Source: Acidobacteriota bacterium (GTDB taxonomy: Bacteria; Acidobacteriota; Terriglobia; Bryobacterales; Bryobacteraceae). Taken from it: a stretch of DNA of 58,111 nucleotides. The translations under genes and the position numbers were made by a program. Under the pieces are notes generated by a model. The model saw only the letters and a list, made by a program, of their open reading frames with translations, searched no databases and was not told the DNA's origin. The stretch is from contig JAPKZB010000063.1 of NCBI GenBank assembly GCA_026393985.1, forward strand, positions 1 to 58,111. Reading direction: 5' to 3'. Positions 6,912 through 15,402 of this stretch are shown here, piece after piece (within the stretch, counting starts at the first letter, position 1; every line of letters begins with the position of its first letter).

Positions 6912-8416
6912 GAGCTGCCTCCTTCAGGGAAAAGGGTTTCGTCCCAACCTTTGGTACCGCAGGTTGGGGGCCAAACCGCAGTCGACCCCGAATCACCGTG
7001 CGAGCAGCAAAGGCGCTCCCGATTTCGAGCACAGCCCCGCAAGTGAGTAACAAACACCCAGTTGCTTGCGGATGATTGCGCAGGGTACGGGCCGACTTCC
7101 CAGAAAATCGTCGGTGTTCCCAGGGCGCGAACCGGGAGCGCGAACCGGGAGCGCGAACCGATAGGACGCTGGACGGAATAGACCGGCAGACGTCTACGCG
7201 GAGGACCGCGGCAACGCTCCGCCCGCATCGGGTGCGGTAAGATTCGCTGCGCAAACAGGGCATTGTCTCCCGCCACACGATGATGCCATCATCTTATGGC
7301 ACCTTAGTCCGGAGGCAGACCCTGAAAAACCTCCATCTTCAAAAACCTCCATCTTCCGCTACCAGACCCCACGGACACCCCGCTCAGAGCCGAGACGGAT
7401 AGCCTTCAATTGCCCGCCGCCACCCTCGCGCGCGAAGCGAGCAATCGCTGGCTCAAAGCCCAGGTACGGCAAGCCAGACCCAGCGCCATCTCCGCGTTCG
7501 CCGCCGAACTCGCGGCTACCGAACTCGATTTCAACCCCGTCCCAAGGCGAAACACCACCTCGCCAACTATCGCCCCCCGCCCCCGCCCTCCGCAGAGCGG
7601 CCTCGGGAATGCAGATGTCCCTGTGCTGCGTCCTCGTCCCCAAACTGACGCTACCGGCGGCCAGCTCCACCCGGCTCGGTTTCCATGTGCCGCCATCCGC
7701 CCTGAGCCATCGTTGTCGCAGGCGGGCTGCCCACAACACCGTCGTGGACCTTCCTCGCACTGCCAGATGGCCGCCAAGGATCTGCGTGACTTTCCTCAGT
7801 ATGGTTTCGTTGGTAGCAAAGCGCCGGTAAAGAGAGTCAAAGTCCATCGTCGTTGCCGGCGCCCCTTGGCGCGCGGCGCCGGCGTTGCAGATGACGATCA
7901 CCTCCCAGTAGGCACTGGCGAAGGGATCGGCGATTTCGACAAGGTAACAAACGCCGCCGCAAGGGAAGCGCAAGGAAAAAAGCTGACCACCCTTCACGCC
8001 TACCCCGCGGGCCTTACCCGCCCCTCCGCGGCGTCCCGGGGCATCGAGCCCCGGGCCACCGCCCTGCCCTCCCCCGCCTATCCCACTTGGCAAGCCCTCC
8101 CGCGGCCGCGGTAACACCTCCAGACGCCACGGCCACACGCCCTGCTATGCCGTTTTCCGACGCCGCGGAATCGGTCTTCACCATCCATCAGAAAATTTCT
8201 CCCCAATAACCACGGGCCTCCCCCGCTAGCCCCGCCCGGATTCCCCTCCTCCGCCTGCCAACCTGAAGGCGTCCCGGAGGATCATTCCCATGCCCCAGAT
8301 AAAACTCATCTCTCCAAAACGCAATGCTTCCCGTTGGCGCAACGGGCACGGCCCGGCGGGGCATCGAATCCCGCCGGGCCCTATCAATATACCGCGCGTG
8401 CGCGCCTCACGCACGC
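6912..8416. other. About 1.5 kb without a recognisable gene
   Basis: Several long frames overlap here on both strands, the longest being 7359-8138 minus and 7410-8114 plus. None contains a family I recognise and they exclude one another, as expected from stop-poor GC-rich DNA. Visible structure is limited to short repeats: two copies of aaaaacctccatcttc in tandem at 7325-7356 and about three copies of a 13-bp unit gggagcgcgaacc at 7122-7160. A perfect 10-bp stem gcccggcggg/cccgccgggc at 8351-8380 has no T-run. The stretch may be decayed DNA. Confidence 0.4.
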
Positions 8417-8549
8417 GTCACGCGCGCGTGAGGAAGAACCCGAGAAGCATCTCAAAAGAAAGAACTTACAGGTTCGGTTCTTTCAAAAACCGATCCCCAC
8501 AGAACCCAAACAGAACCCAACTGGAACCCAAGAGAACCCCACAGAACCT
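8417..8549 (+). repeat. Dispersed GAACCCAA-rich element, copy A
   Basis: A block running from cgcgcgcgtgaggaagaacc to a row of gaacccaa, gaacccaac, ggaacccaa, gaacccc motifs aligns along its length with the reverse strand of 56349-56478. Shared landmarks in order are a CG-rich start, a stop triplet, ggaagaaccc, a run of A (tcaaaaga), cggttc and then three to four GAACCCAA copies. It reads towards the end of ppdK and stops exactly where the ppdK terminator begins. No intact open frame is attached to this copy. Confidence 0.7.
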
Positions 8550-8583
8550 AAAAACGGCCGCCAGCTTTCGCCAGCGGCCGTTC
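8550..8583 (-). terminator. Rho-independent terminator of ppdK
   Basis: Reading the minus strand, aacggccgc pairs with gcggccgtt and the 3' arm is followed by a T-run (complement of aaaaa at 8550-8554). Two mismatches sit near the loop. It lies 30 bases after the ppdK stop codon. Confidence 0.8.
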
Positions 8584-8613
8584 TCAGACCTGCCTGTTCG
8601 CGGAACGCGCCGC

Positions 8614-11355
8614 TTACTTCGTGCGGTTCGATTCGGCGCTATTGCCGCCCTTGCTCGCAATCACGGCTTGCGCCGCCGCCAAACGGGCAATCGGCACCCG
8701 GTACGGCGAGCACGACACGTAGTTCATGCCCACCTTCACGCAAAACTCCACCGAGCTCGGCTCGCCGCCGTGTTCGCCGCAAATGCCAACCTCCAGGTCC
8801 GGACGGGTCTGACGGCCCGCCTTCACTGCCAGGTCAATCAACTTGCCAACGCCCGTCTGGTCGAGCACCCCGAACGGATCCGCCGCGAAAATCTTCAGGT
8901 CCTCGTAATGCTTCGAGAACTTCGTATAATCGTCGCGGGAAAGACCCATCGTCGTCTGCGTCAGGTCATTCGTGCCGAAGCTGAAGAACTCAGCCTCTTT
9001 GGCCACCTCATCCGCCGTCAGCGCCGCCCGCGGAATCTCAATCATCGTGCCGATCATGTAATGCTGATCCGGCACGCCGGCCTTCTCAAACACCTCCTTG
9101 GCAATCCGCGTGGCAATCGCCTTCTGGTGCTCAAGCTCCTTCACGGAACCAATCAGCGGAATCATTACCTCCGGCACAACCTTCATGCCCTTCTTGGCAA
9201 CCTTGGCGGCCGCTTCGAAAATGGCCCGCACCTGCATCTCGGTGATCTCCGGATAGGTGATCCCCAGACGGCAGCCACGGTGACCCAGCATCGGGTTGAA
9301 CTCGTGCAGCTCCTCAACGCGCTCGAGCAGCTCGGGCAGCTTCTTCTTCAGCTCCGGCACCGGAATGCCGTAAGCCTTCGACATCTCCTTCTTGGCCTTG
9401 GCATCCGCGTGCGGCAGCTTGGCGATATCCACCATCAGATGCTCCCGCTTCGGCAGAAACTCGTGCAGCGGCGGGTCCAGCGTCCGGATCACCACCGGGA
9501 AGCCGTTCATCGCCTTGAACAGACCCTCAAAGTCGCTGCGCTGCATCGGCAACAGCTTCTTCAATGCCGCCTTCCGCGCCTTCTCATCCCGGGCCAGAAT
9601 CATCTCCTGCACAATCGGCAGCCGCTCTTCGGCAAAGAACATGTGCTCGGTACGGCACAGCCCAATGCCCTCGGCGCCAAACGCCCGGGCCACTTTCGCG
9701 TCCCGCGGAATGTCGGCGTTCGCCCGCACGCCAAAGCTGCCGCGGAACTCGTCCACCCACCCCATGAACTTGCCGAACTCACCCGAATTCGGGTCCGGCT
9801 CGTTCGTCTTGGCCTGCCCGGCGTATACCTTGCCCGTCGTGCCGTCAATCGAAATCCAGTCGCCCGCCTTCAACGCAACCGACTTGCCGCCCGACTTCAC
9901 CACGGCCGTACCCTTGTGCTCGTCAATCACCAGGTCGCCCGCGCCCACAATACAAGGCCGGCCCATGCCACGCGCCACCACGGCCGCATGCGAGCTCTTC
10001 CCGCCAATCGCGGTCAGAATGCCCTTCGCCGCGTCCATGCCGGCAATATCGTTCGGGGTCGTCTCTTTCCGCACCAGGATCACCGGCGACTTCTTCGCGG
10101 CTTCCACGGCCGCCTCGGCCGAGAACGCAATCCGGCCCACGGCCGCGCCGGGGCTCGCCGCAATACCCGTCGTCAACACCGGCAGCGTCTTCAGCGTCGC
10201 CGCGTCAAACACCGGGTGCAGCAGCTGATCCAGCTGATTCGGCGCCACGCGCAAAACGGCCTCTTCCTTCGAAATCAGGCCCTCTTCGCACATCTCCACC
10301 GCCAACTTCACCGCCGCCGGGCCCGTACGCTTGCCGTTGCGGGTCTGCAGCATGTACAGCTTGCCCTCTTCGATCGTGAACTCGAAGTCCTGCATGTCGC
10401 GGTACTGCTGTTCCAGCTTCTGCGTGGTCTCAAACAGCTGCTGATACACCGCCGGCATCACATGCTCCAGCTCGGCAATCGGCGACGGCGTCCGAATACC
10501 CGCCACCACGTCCTCGCCCTGCGCGTTGATCAGGAACTCGCCATAAAACACCTTGTCGCCGTTGCCCGGGTCGCGCGTGAAGCCCACGCCCGTGCCCGAC
10601 GTCTCGCCCAGGTTGCCGAACACCATCGCCTGCACGTTGGCCGCGGTACCGATCGAATCCGGAATCTTCTCCATCTTGCGGTAGTAGATCGCCTTATCGT
10701 TCCACCAGCTGCGGAACACCGCATCGCGCGACATCTTCAACTGCACCAGCGGATCCTGCGGAAACGGCTTGCCCGTCTCCTTCTGCACCAGCTTCTTATA
10801 CTCGGCCACCACCAGCTTCAAATCTTCCGCGTTCAGGCCGGTGTCCAGCTTCACCTTCCGCTTCGTCTTCTGCGCGTCGAAAATATGGTTGAACTTCTCC
10901 ATATGGATCTCGAGCGCGACCTCGCCGAACATCTGAATAAACCGGCGATAGCAGTCGTAGGCAAACCGCTCGTTCCCCGTCTTGGCCGCCATCCCGGCCA
11001 CGGACTGATCATTCATGCCGAGGTTCAGAATGGTGTTCATCATGCCCGGCATCGAGAACTTCGCCCCAGACCGGACGCTGAGCAGCAGCGGGTCCTTCGC
11101 GTCGCCCAGCTTCTTGCCGGTCTCTTTCTCAAGACGGGCCAGGGCGGCCGCCATCTGGTCTTCAATCTCTTGCGGAACCGTGTTCTTGTTCTCGAAGTAG
11201 ATGTTGCAGACTTCGGTGGATACCGTAAACCCGGGCGGGCACGGAATCTCGGCCTTACACATCTCGGCTAGCCCGGCGCCCTTGCCGCCGAGGATGTCGC
11301 GCATCTTGCCGTCGCCGTCGGTTTTTGCACCGAAGCTATAGACGTATTTCTTCAT
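8614..11355 (-). CDS. ppdK: Pyruvate, phosphate dikinase
   Basis: A 913-residue cytoplasmic enzyme that interconverts pyruvate, ATP and phosphate with phosphoenolpyruvate, AMP and pyrophosphate. The N-terminal nucleotide-binding domain starts MKKYVYSFGAKTDGD with LGGKGAGLAEM. The swivelling phosphohistidine domain has GGKSSHAAVVARGMGRPC with the carrier His at 456. The C-terminal TIM barrel carries GICGEHGGEPSSVEFC with the catalytic Cys at 859. Length and motif spacing match bacterial PPDK. It follows glyS by 27 bp on the same strand, making it the last gene of recO-glyQ-glyS-ppdK, and it ends in a strong terminator. The enzyme supports gluconeogenesis or PPi-linked glycolysis. Confidence 0.97.
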   Translation of the reverse strand: MKKYVYSFGAKTDGDGKMRDILGGKGAGLAEMCKAEIPCPPGFTVSTEVCNIYFENKNTVPQEIEDQMAAALARLEKETGKKLGDAKDPLLLSVRSGAKFSMPGMMNTILNLGMNDQSVAGMAAKTGNERFAYDCYRRFIQMFGEVALEIHMEKFNHIFDAQKTKRKVKLDTGLNAEDLKLVVAEYKKLVQKETGKPFPQDPLVQLKMSRDAVFRSWWNDKAIYYRKMEKIPDSIGTAANVQAMVFGNLGETSGTGVGFTRDPGNGDKVFYGEFLINAQGEDVVAGIRTPSPIAELEHVMPAVYQQLFETTQKLEQQYRDMQDFEFTIEEGKLYMLQTRNGKRTGPAAVKLAVEMCEEGLISKEEAVLRVAPNQLDQLLHPVFDAATLKTLPVLTTGIAASPGAAVGRIAFSAEAAVEAAKKSPVILVRKETTPNDIAGMDAAKGILTAIGGKSSHAAVVARGMGRPCIVGAGDLVIDEHKGTAVVKSGGKSVALKAGDWISIDGTTGKVYAGQAKTNEPDPNSGEFGKFMGWVDEFRGSFGVRANADIPRDAKVARAFGAEGIGLCRTEHMFFAEERLPIVQEMILARDEKARKAALKKLLPMQRSDFEGLFKAMNGFPVVIRTLDPPLHEFLPKREHLMVDIAKLPHADAKAKKEMSKAYGIPVPELKKKLPELLERVEELHEFNPMLGHRGCRLGITYPEITEMQVRAIFEAAAKVAKKGMKVVPEVMIPLIGSVKELEHQKAIATRIAKEVFEKAGVPDQHYMIGTMIEIPRAALTADEVAKEAEFFSFGTNDLTQTTMGLSRDDYTKFSKHYEDLKIFAADPFGVLDQTGVGKLIDLAVKAGRQTRPDLEVGICGEHGGEPSSVEFCVKVGMNYVSCSPYRVPIARLAAAQAVIASKGGNSAESNRTK

Positions 11356-11382
11356 CCATTATCTCCTGACTGAGAGCTGAAA

Positions 11383-13338
11383 CTACTTGGTGACGATCTC
11401 CGAAAAATCGGCGATCGAGGAAAACTCATTGATGAGTTCATTGAGCAGGCGCAGGCGATTGTCGCGGACAGCGGGGTCCGGGTCATTCACCAACACCTGG
11501 TCGAAAAAGTGATCAATCGCCGGCCGCAGTCCGGCAATCCGTTCAAGTTGCGCCGGGTAGCCGCCGTCTTTGATGGCCGCCTGCCGCGCCGCCGCCGCTA
11601 CCCCGGCTTCGGCCTCGTTAAACAGGCTCGCCTCCGGCGCACCCGCCGGCAGCGTACCCGCCTGCGTCAAAATGTTCTTGATCCGCTTGAAGGCCGCCGC
11701 CACCGGCTCAAAGTTCGGCGTCGGACGAACTGCCTTCACCGCCTCTAAACGCAACGCCACATCCTTCAAATCGGCCCAGCCAACCGCCAGCACGGCGTTG
11801 ACTTCGTCGTAAGCGTAGCCCTTTACTTCCCGGAAGTAGTGCTTCACCCGCTCAAGGAAAAACTCCTCGAGCTTGCTATCACCCGCCGCCAACTGCTGCA
11901 GCGACGGCGACAGTTCACCCTCCACCAGAATCTTCACCACGCCCTGCGCCGCGCGCCGCAACGCAAACGGATCCTTCGATCCCGTCGGGATCATGTCCAC
12001 CGCAAAGCAGCTCCGCAGCGTGTCCACCTTGTCCGCCAACGCGACCGCCTGACCGGTCACCGTCGACGGGATCGTGTCCTCCATCGAAAGAGGTTTATAG
12101 TGCTCGTAAACAGCCTTCGCTACGTCCGGCCTGCCGCCCTGCGCGGCGATATACAGCCCACCAATAATCCCCTGCAGGTCGGTGAACTCCTTCACCATCT
12201 CGGTCGTCAAATCGGCCTTGGCCAGGTACGCCGCCTCGGCGGCCGCCTCTCCGCCCAACTCCTGCGCCAGCGCCACCATCCGCGAAGTCTTCTCGAGATA
12301 CGACCCGATCTTGGCCTGAAACGTCACGTTCGCCAAATCGGCCACGCGGTCAAGCAGCGGCCGCTTCTGGTCCACATCGTAGAAGAACCGCGCATCGTTG
12401 AACCGCGCCCGCAGCACCCGCTCATTCCCGCGTACGACGTGCCCTTCCGGGTCCGCCGGAATATTCATCACCGCGATGAAATGCGGGGCCAGCGAACCGT
12501 CCGCCGCGTTCACGGCGAAATACTTCTGGTGGAACCGCATCACCATCGTCAGCACTTCCTGCGGCAGCGTCAGGTAGCTTGCGTCAAAGCCGCCGCGGAT
12601 CGCCGACGGGTACTCCGTGATGAACGTCAGCGTCTCGAGCAGCTTCGGGTCGCTCTGCGCGTTGCCGAGCCCCGCCACCTCCCGCTCAATCTTCGCCCGG
12701 CGCGCCGCGCTCGATACGATCACGAAGTTCTTCTCAAGCTCCGCCTCGTAGTTGGCAATCGTCACCGGAATCGGACCCCCGGCTCCCAACTTCCGGTGCG
12801 CGGAACTCTCGTTGCCCGACTCGACGCCCGCCAGCGTAAACGGCACCACCCGGTCACCGAGCAGCGCGACAATCCACCGGATCGGCCGGATGAACTTCGG
12901 GCCCCCCTTTCCGGTCCAAAACATCGTCTTCGGAAAGTACAGCTTCTGAATCAGCTCCGGCAGCAGTTCGGCCAGCAGCTCGGCCGTCGCGCGGCCCGCC
13001 ACCTGCCGCCGGAACGTGTAGTACTCGCCCCGGGCCGTCGTCTCCACCTGCAGATCGTCCACGCTCACGCCGCTCTTCTTGGCAAACCCCGCCACCGCGT
13101 TCGGGTTGGCGCCCTTCGGCGGGCCACTCACAATCTCCACGCTATCGGCCTGCCGCTCCACCAGCCCTTCGGCCCACAACACCAGGCGGCGCCCGGTGCC
13201 GTCGGTCCGCGTTACCCGGCCTCCGAGCTTATGCGCCTCGAGCAGACTCTGGAAATCCTTGCCGAGCTGTTCGAGCGCGGCCGGAATCATCCAATCGGGA
13301 ATCTCCTCGGCGCCTACTTCGAGAAGGAACGGAAGCAT
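11383..13338 (-). CDS. glyS: Glycyl-tRNA synthetase beta subunit
   Basis: The 651-residue beta chain of the alpha2beta2 glycyl-tRNA synthetase, which binds tRNA-Gly and is needed with the alpha chain to charge it. It begins [20 protein letters not shown], the conserved start of GlyS, and contains FPKTMFWTGKGGPKFIRPIR. A longer frame reaches back into glyQ, but ATG 13338 has GGAGG just upstream and overlaps the glyQ stop as TAATG, so the two chains are translationally coupled. Anticodon-binding helices make up the C-terminal third. The enzyme type (GlyQ/GlyS rather than single-chain GlyQS) is the usual one in acidobacteria and most bacteria. Confidence 0.96.
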   Translation of the reverse strand: MLPFLLEVGAEEIPDWMIPAALEQLGKDFQSLLEAHKLGGRVTRTDGTGRRLVLWAEGLVERQADSVEIVSGPPKGANPNAVAGFAKKSGVSVDDLQVETTARGEYYTFRRQVAGRATAELLAELLPELIQKLYFPKTMFWTGKGGPKFIRPIRWIVALLGDRVVPFTLAGVESGNESSAHRKLGAGGPIPVTIANYEAELEKNFVIVSSAARRAKIEREVAGLGNAQSDPKLLETLTFITEYPSAIRGGFDASYLTLPQEVLTMVMRFHQKYFAVNAADGSLAPHFIAVMNIPADPEGHVVRGNERVLRARFNDARFFYDVDQKRPLLDRVADLANVTFQAKIGSYLEKTSRMVALAQELGGEAAAEAAYLAKADLTTEMVKEFTDLQGIIGGLYIAAQGGRPDVAKAVYEHYKPLSMEDTIPSTVTGQAVALADKVDTLRSCFAVDMIPTGSKDPFALRRAAQGVVKILVEGELSPSLQQLAAGDSKLEEFFLERVKHYFREVKGYAYDEVNAVLAVGWADLKDVALRLEAVKAVRPTPNFEPVAAAFKRIKNILTQAGTLPAGAPEASLFNEAEAGVAAAARQAAIKDGGYPAQLERIAGLRPAIDHFFDQVLVNDPDPAVRDNRLRLLNELINEFSSIADFSEIVTK

Positions 13339-14243
13339 TACGCCACCTCCTTCATCGTCCGGAACGGTTCCTGGTCCACCCATGCCTGCGCCACGCCCAC
13401 CGCGATCTTCCGCACCCGCGCAATCACACCGACCCGCTCGGTCACGCTAATCGCGCCCCGCGCGTCCAGCAGATTAAACAGGTTCGAACACTTCAACACC
13501 TGATCGTAGGCCCCCAGCAGCGGGAACCGCCGCTTCTCGGCCGGATCTTCCACCGTCTTGTACTGGTCAATCAACCGTTGCGCTTCGGCCTCGTGCCGCG
13601 CAAGCGCCTCCCACAACATCGCCACGTCCGCCGACTCGAAGTTGTAGACCGAGAGCTGCAGCTCATCAAAATAGCGCACCTCGGAATAGGGCACCCCGGG
13701 CGCCCATTCGATGTCATAAACCGACTCTTTGCCCTGCAGGAAGCTGACAATCCGCTCGAGACCATACGTAATCTCGGCCGGGCACAAATCGAGGTCGATG
13801 CCGCCGCACTGCTGGAAATAGGTGAACTGCGTGATCTCCATCCCGTCGAGCATCACCTGCCAGCCGATGCCCCAGGCGCCTAGCGTGGGCGACTCCCAGT
13901 TGTCTTCCTCGAGCTTCAAATCGTGCTTCGAAAGATCGATCCCGATCGCTTCGAGCGACCCCAGATACTGATCAATCACATCCTTCGGCGTCGGCTTCAG
14001 AATCACCTGCAGCTGCTGATGCTTATACAACCGGTTCGGATTATCCCCGTAGCGCCCGTCGGCCGGCCGCCGGCTCGGCTGTACGTAGCCCACCCGCCAC
14101 GGCTTCGGCCCCAACACCCGGAGAAAGGTTTCCGGAGACATCGTCCCCGCGCCGACTTCAATATCGTAGGGCTCCTGGATCACGCATCCGCGGTCGGCCC
14201 AATACTTCTTCAGCTTAAAGACAGTTTCCTGAAACGAGTCCAT
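13338..14243 (-). CDS. glyQ: Glycyl-tRNA synthetase alpha subunit
   Basis: The 301-residue catalytic chain, which activates glycine with ATP. It starts [20 protein letters not shown] and contains the class II synthetase signatures [19 protein letters not shown] and [20 protein letters not shown], with [20 protein letters not shown] further on. The start is ATG 14243, two bases after the recO stop; a TTG at 14249 is possible but would overlap recO. The stop overlaps the start of glyS by one base, fixing equal synthesis of the two subunits. Confidence 0.97.
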   Translation of the reverse strand: MDSFQETVFKLKKYWADRGCVIQEPYDIEVGAGTMSPETFLRVLGPKPWRVGYVQPSRRPADGRYGDNPNRLYKHQQLQVILKPTPKDVIDQYLGSLEAIGIDLSKHDLKLEEDNWESPTLGAWGIGWQVMLDGMEITQFTYFQQCGGIDLDLCPAEITYGLERIVSFLQGKESVYDIEWAPGVPYSEVRYFDELQLSVYNFESADVAMLWEALARHEAEAQRLIDQYKTVEDPAEKRRFPLLGAYDQVLKCSNLFNLLDARGAISVTERVGVIARVRKIAVGVAQAWVDQEPFRTMKEVA

Positions 14244-14245
14244 AC

Positions 14246-14899
14246 TCAAAGGGTTTCCAGCATCTGCGCCGTCACAAGACGGCGCTCCACTTGTTGTTCA
14301 ATCGTTGTGATGAGAAAGCGGCGTAGATCGCGGCACGTCGTACGGCTCCAATCCCGGGCCGCCAGGCGCTGGATCGGCGTCGTCAGCATCTCGCGAGCCA
14401 GTTCGCGCGACTCCTCGCTCACCCGCAAATCGGGTAGAAAGCCGGAAAGCCGGACGGCCCACAAAGAAAAATACTGGATCGCCGTCCAGGTCGCTTCTTC
14501 CGTGCGGTCGGGCGGCGTTTGCCGCAAATGTTCGAGCGTCGCCACTACCAAGCGGAAAAATCTCTCGTTGGGTTCGGCCGCCGGCAGAATCTGATCACAC
14601 ACTTCCGCAATGAAATCCAAACCAACGCTGGCCGTGTAATTGTTGGCAAGAGCGAATTGAGACTGGAGCATTTCACAGCCGTCCATCTTACAAAGTTCCA
14701 CATTCTCCCGCTGGAAGTACTGCATATTCACCTGCGAGAGCCGTTCCAACCCGCTCCCGAAACTACTCCTGGGCCGCCGCGCCCGGCGAGCTATGCCGCG
14801 CAACCTCCCTTGATCGCGCGTAAAAAAACTGACGATCAGGTCTGCTTCCCGGTAGGGATAGGATCGGAGGACGAATGCTTCGCTTACCTTTGACGGCAC
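14246..14899 (-). CDS. recO: DNA repair protein RecO
   Basis: A 217-residue protein with the N-terminal OB fold opening of RecO ([20 protein letters not shown] followed by [17 protein letters not shown]) and an all-helical C-terminal half. RecO works with RecR to load RecA onto SSB-coated single-stranded DNA. The Cys4 zinc site present in many RecO proteins is not seen here, as in some other phyla. It is the first gene of a minus-strand run, two bases before glyQ. The plus-strand thioesterase gene is divergent, with about 50 bp between the starts. Confidence 0.9.
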   Translation of the reverse strand: MPSKVSEAFVLRSYPYREADLIVSFFTRDQGRLRGIARRARRPRSSFGSGLERLSQVNMQYFQRENVELCKMDGCEMLQSQFALANNYTASVGLDFIAEVCDQILPAAEPNERFFRLVVATLEHLRQTPPDRTEEATWTAIQYFSLWAVRLSGFLPDLRVSEESRELAREMLTTPIQRLAARDWSRTTCRDLRRFLITTIEQQVERRLVTAQMLETL

Positions 14900-14951
14900 C
14901 GGAACGGTGTTGAAATTTCAGGGTACCATAGCAGGGCTGACCATCCTGAAT

Positions 14952-15389
14952 ATGCCCCGGCTCATCGACCTGATCGACCCCACCGCCGTACCCGTTGCCC
15001 GCCTCCTTGGAATCACCGAAGAGCACCGCGCCGAGGGCCACGCCACCTTTAGCATGGAGGCGCGCGCGGAGCACCACAACCCGCTCGGCACCGTGCACGG
15101 CGGCATCTATGCCGACCTCGCCGATATGGCCATGGGCATCGCCATGCTCACCACCCTCGCCGACGGCGAGGCCATGACGACCATCGAACTGAAGATCAAC
15201 TACTTCCGCCCCGTTACGACCGGCCGCCTGGTCGCCGACGCCCGCGTCCTCCACCGCGGCCGCACCTCCGGCTTCATCGAATGTGAAGTCCGCGACGCCG
15301 AGGCTCGCCTCGTGGTCAAGAGCACCTCGACGTGTGTCCTGCTGACCGGCGACCGCGCCGCCGCCATCTTCTCCCGCTACCAGTCCTAG
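14952..15389 (+). CDS. PaaI-type hotdog thioesterase
   Basis: A 145-residue single hotdog-fold protein. It contains HHNPLGTVHGGIYADLADMA, the PaaI signature in which N/HGG surround the active site, then TTIELKINYFRPVTTGRLVA and the final strand ARLVVKSTSTCVLL. Such enzymes hydrolyse acyl- or aryl-CoA thioesters in the cytoplasm; the natural substrate cannot be told. ATG 14952 is preferred; a TTG at 14907 would add 15 poorly conserved residues. It is followed after 13 bp by the spermidine synthase-like gene on the same strand. Confidence 0.88.
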   Translation: MPRLIDLIDPTAVPVARLLGITEEHRAEGHATFSMEARAEHHNPLGTVHGGIYADLADMAMGIAMLTTLADGEAMTTIELKINYFRPVTTGRLVADARVLHRGRTSGFIECEVRDAEARLVVKSTSTCVLLTGDRAAAIFSRYQS

Positions 15390-15402
15390 TCCCCGCAGCC
15401 CA

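Noticed and set aside
7359-8138. 259-codon minus-strand frame, with a 234-codon plus-strand frame over the same DNA
   Set aside because: Neither shows a family, a signal or a convincing start; both are open because stops are rare here.
8351-8380. Perfect 10-bp stem as a terminator
   Set aside because: No T-run on either strand, and no gene ends next to it.
8290-11271. 993-codon plus-strand frame
   Set aside because: It is the antisense shadow of ppdK; its composition (Arg, His, Leu-rich) has no domain and ppdK is certain.
11839-13503. 554-codon plus-strand frame
   Set aside because: Antisense to glyS, which has conserved motifs throughout.
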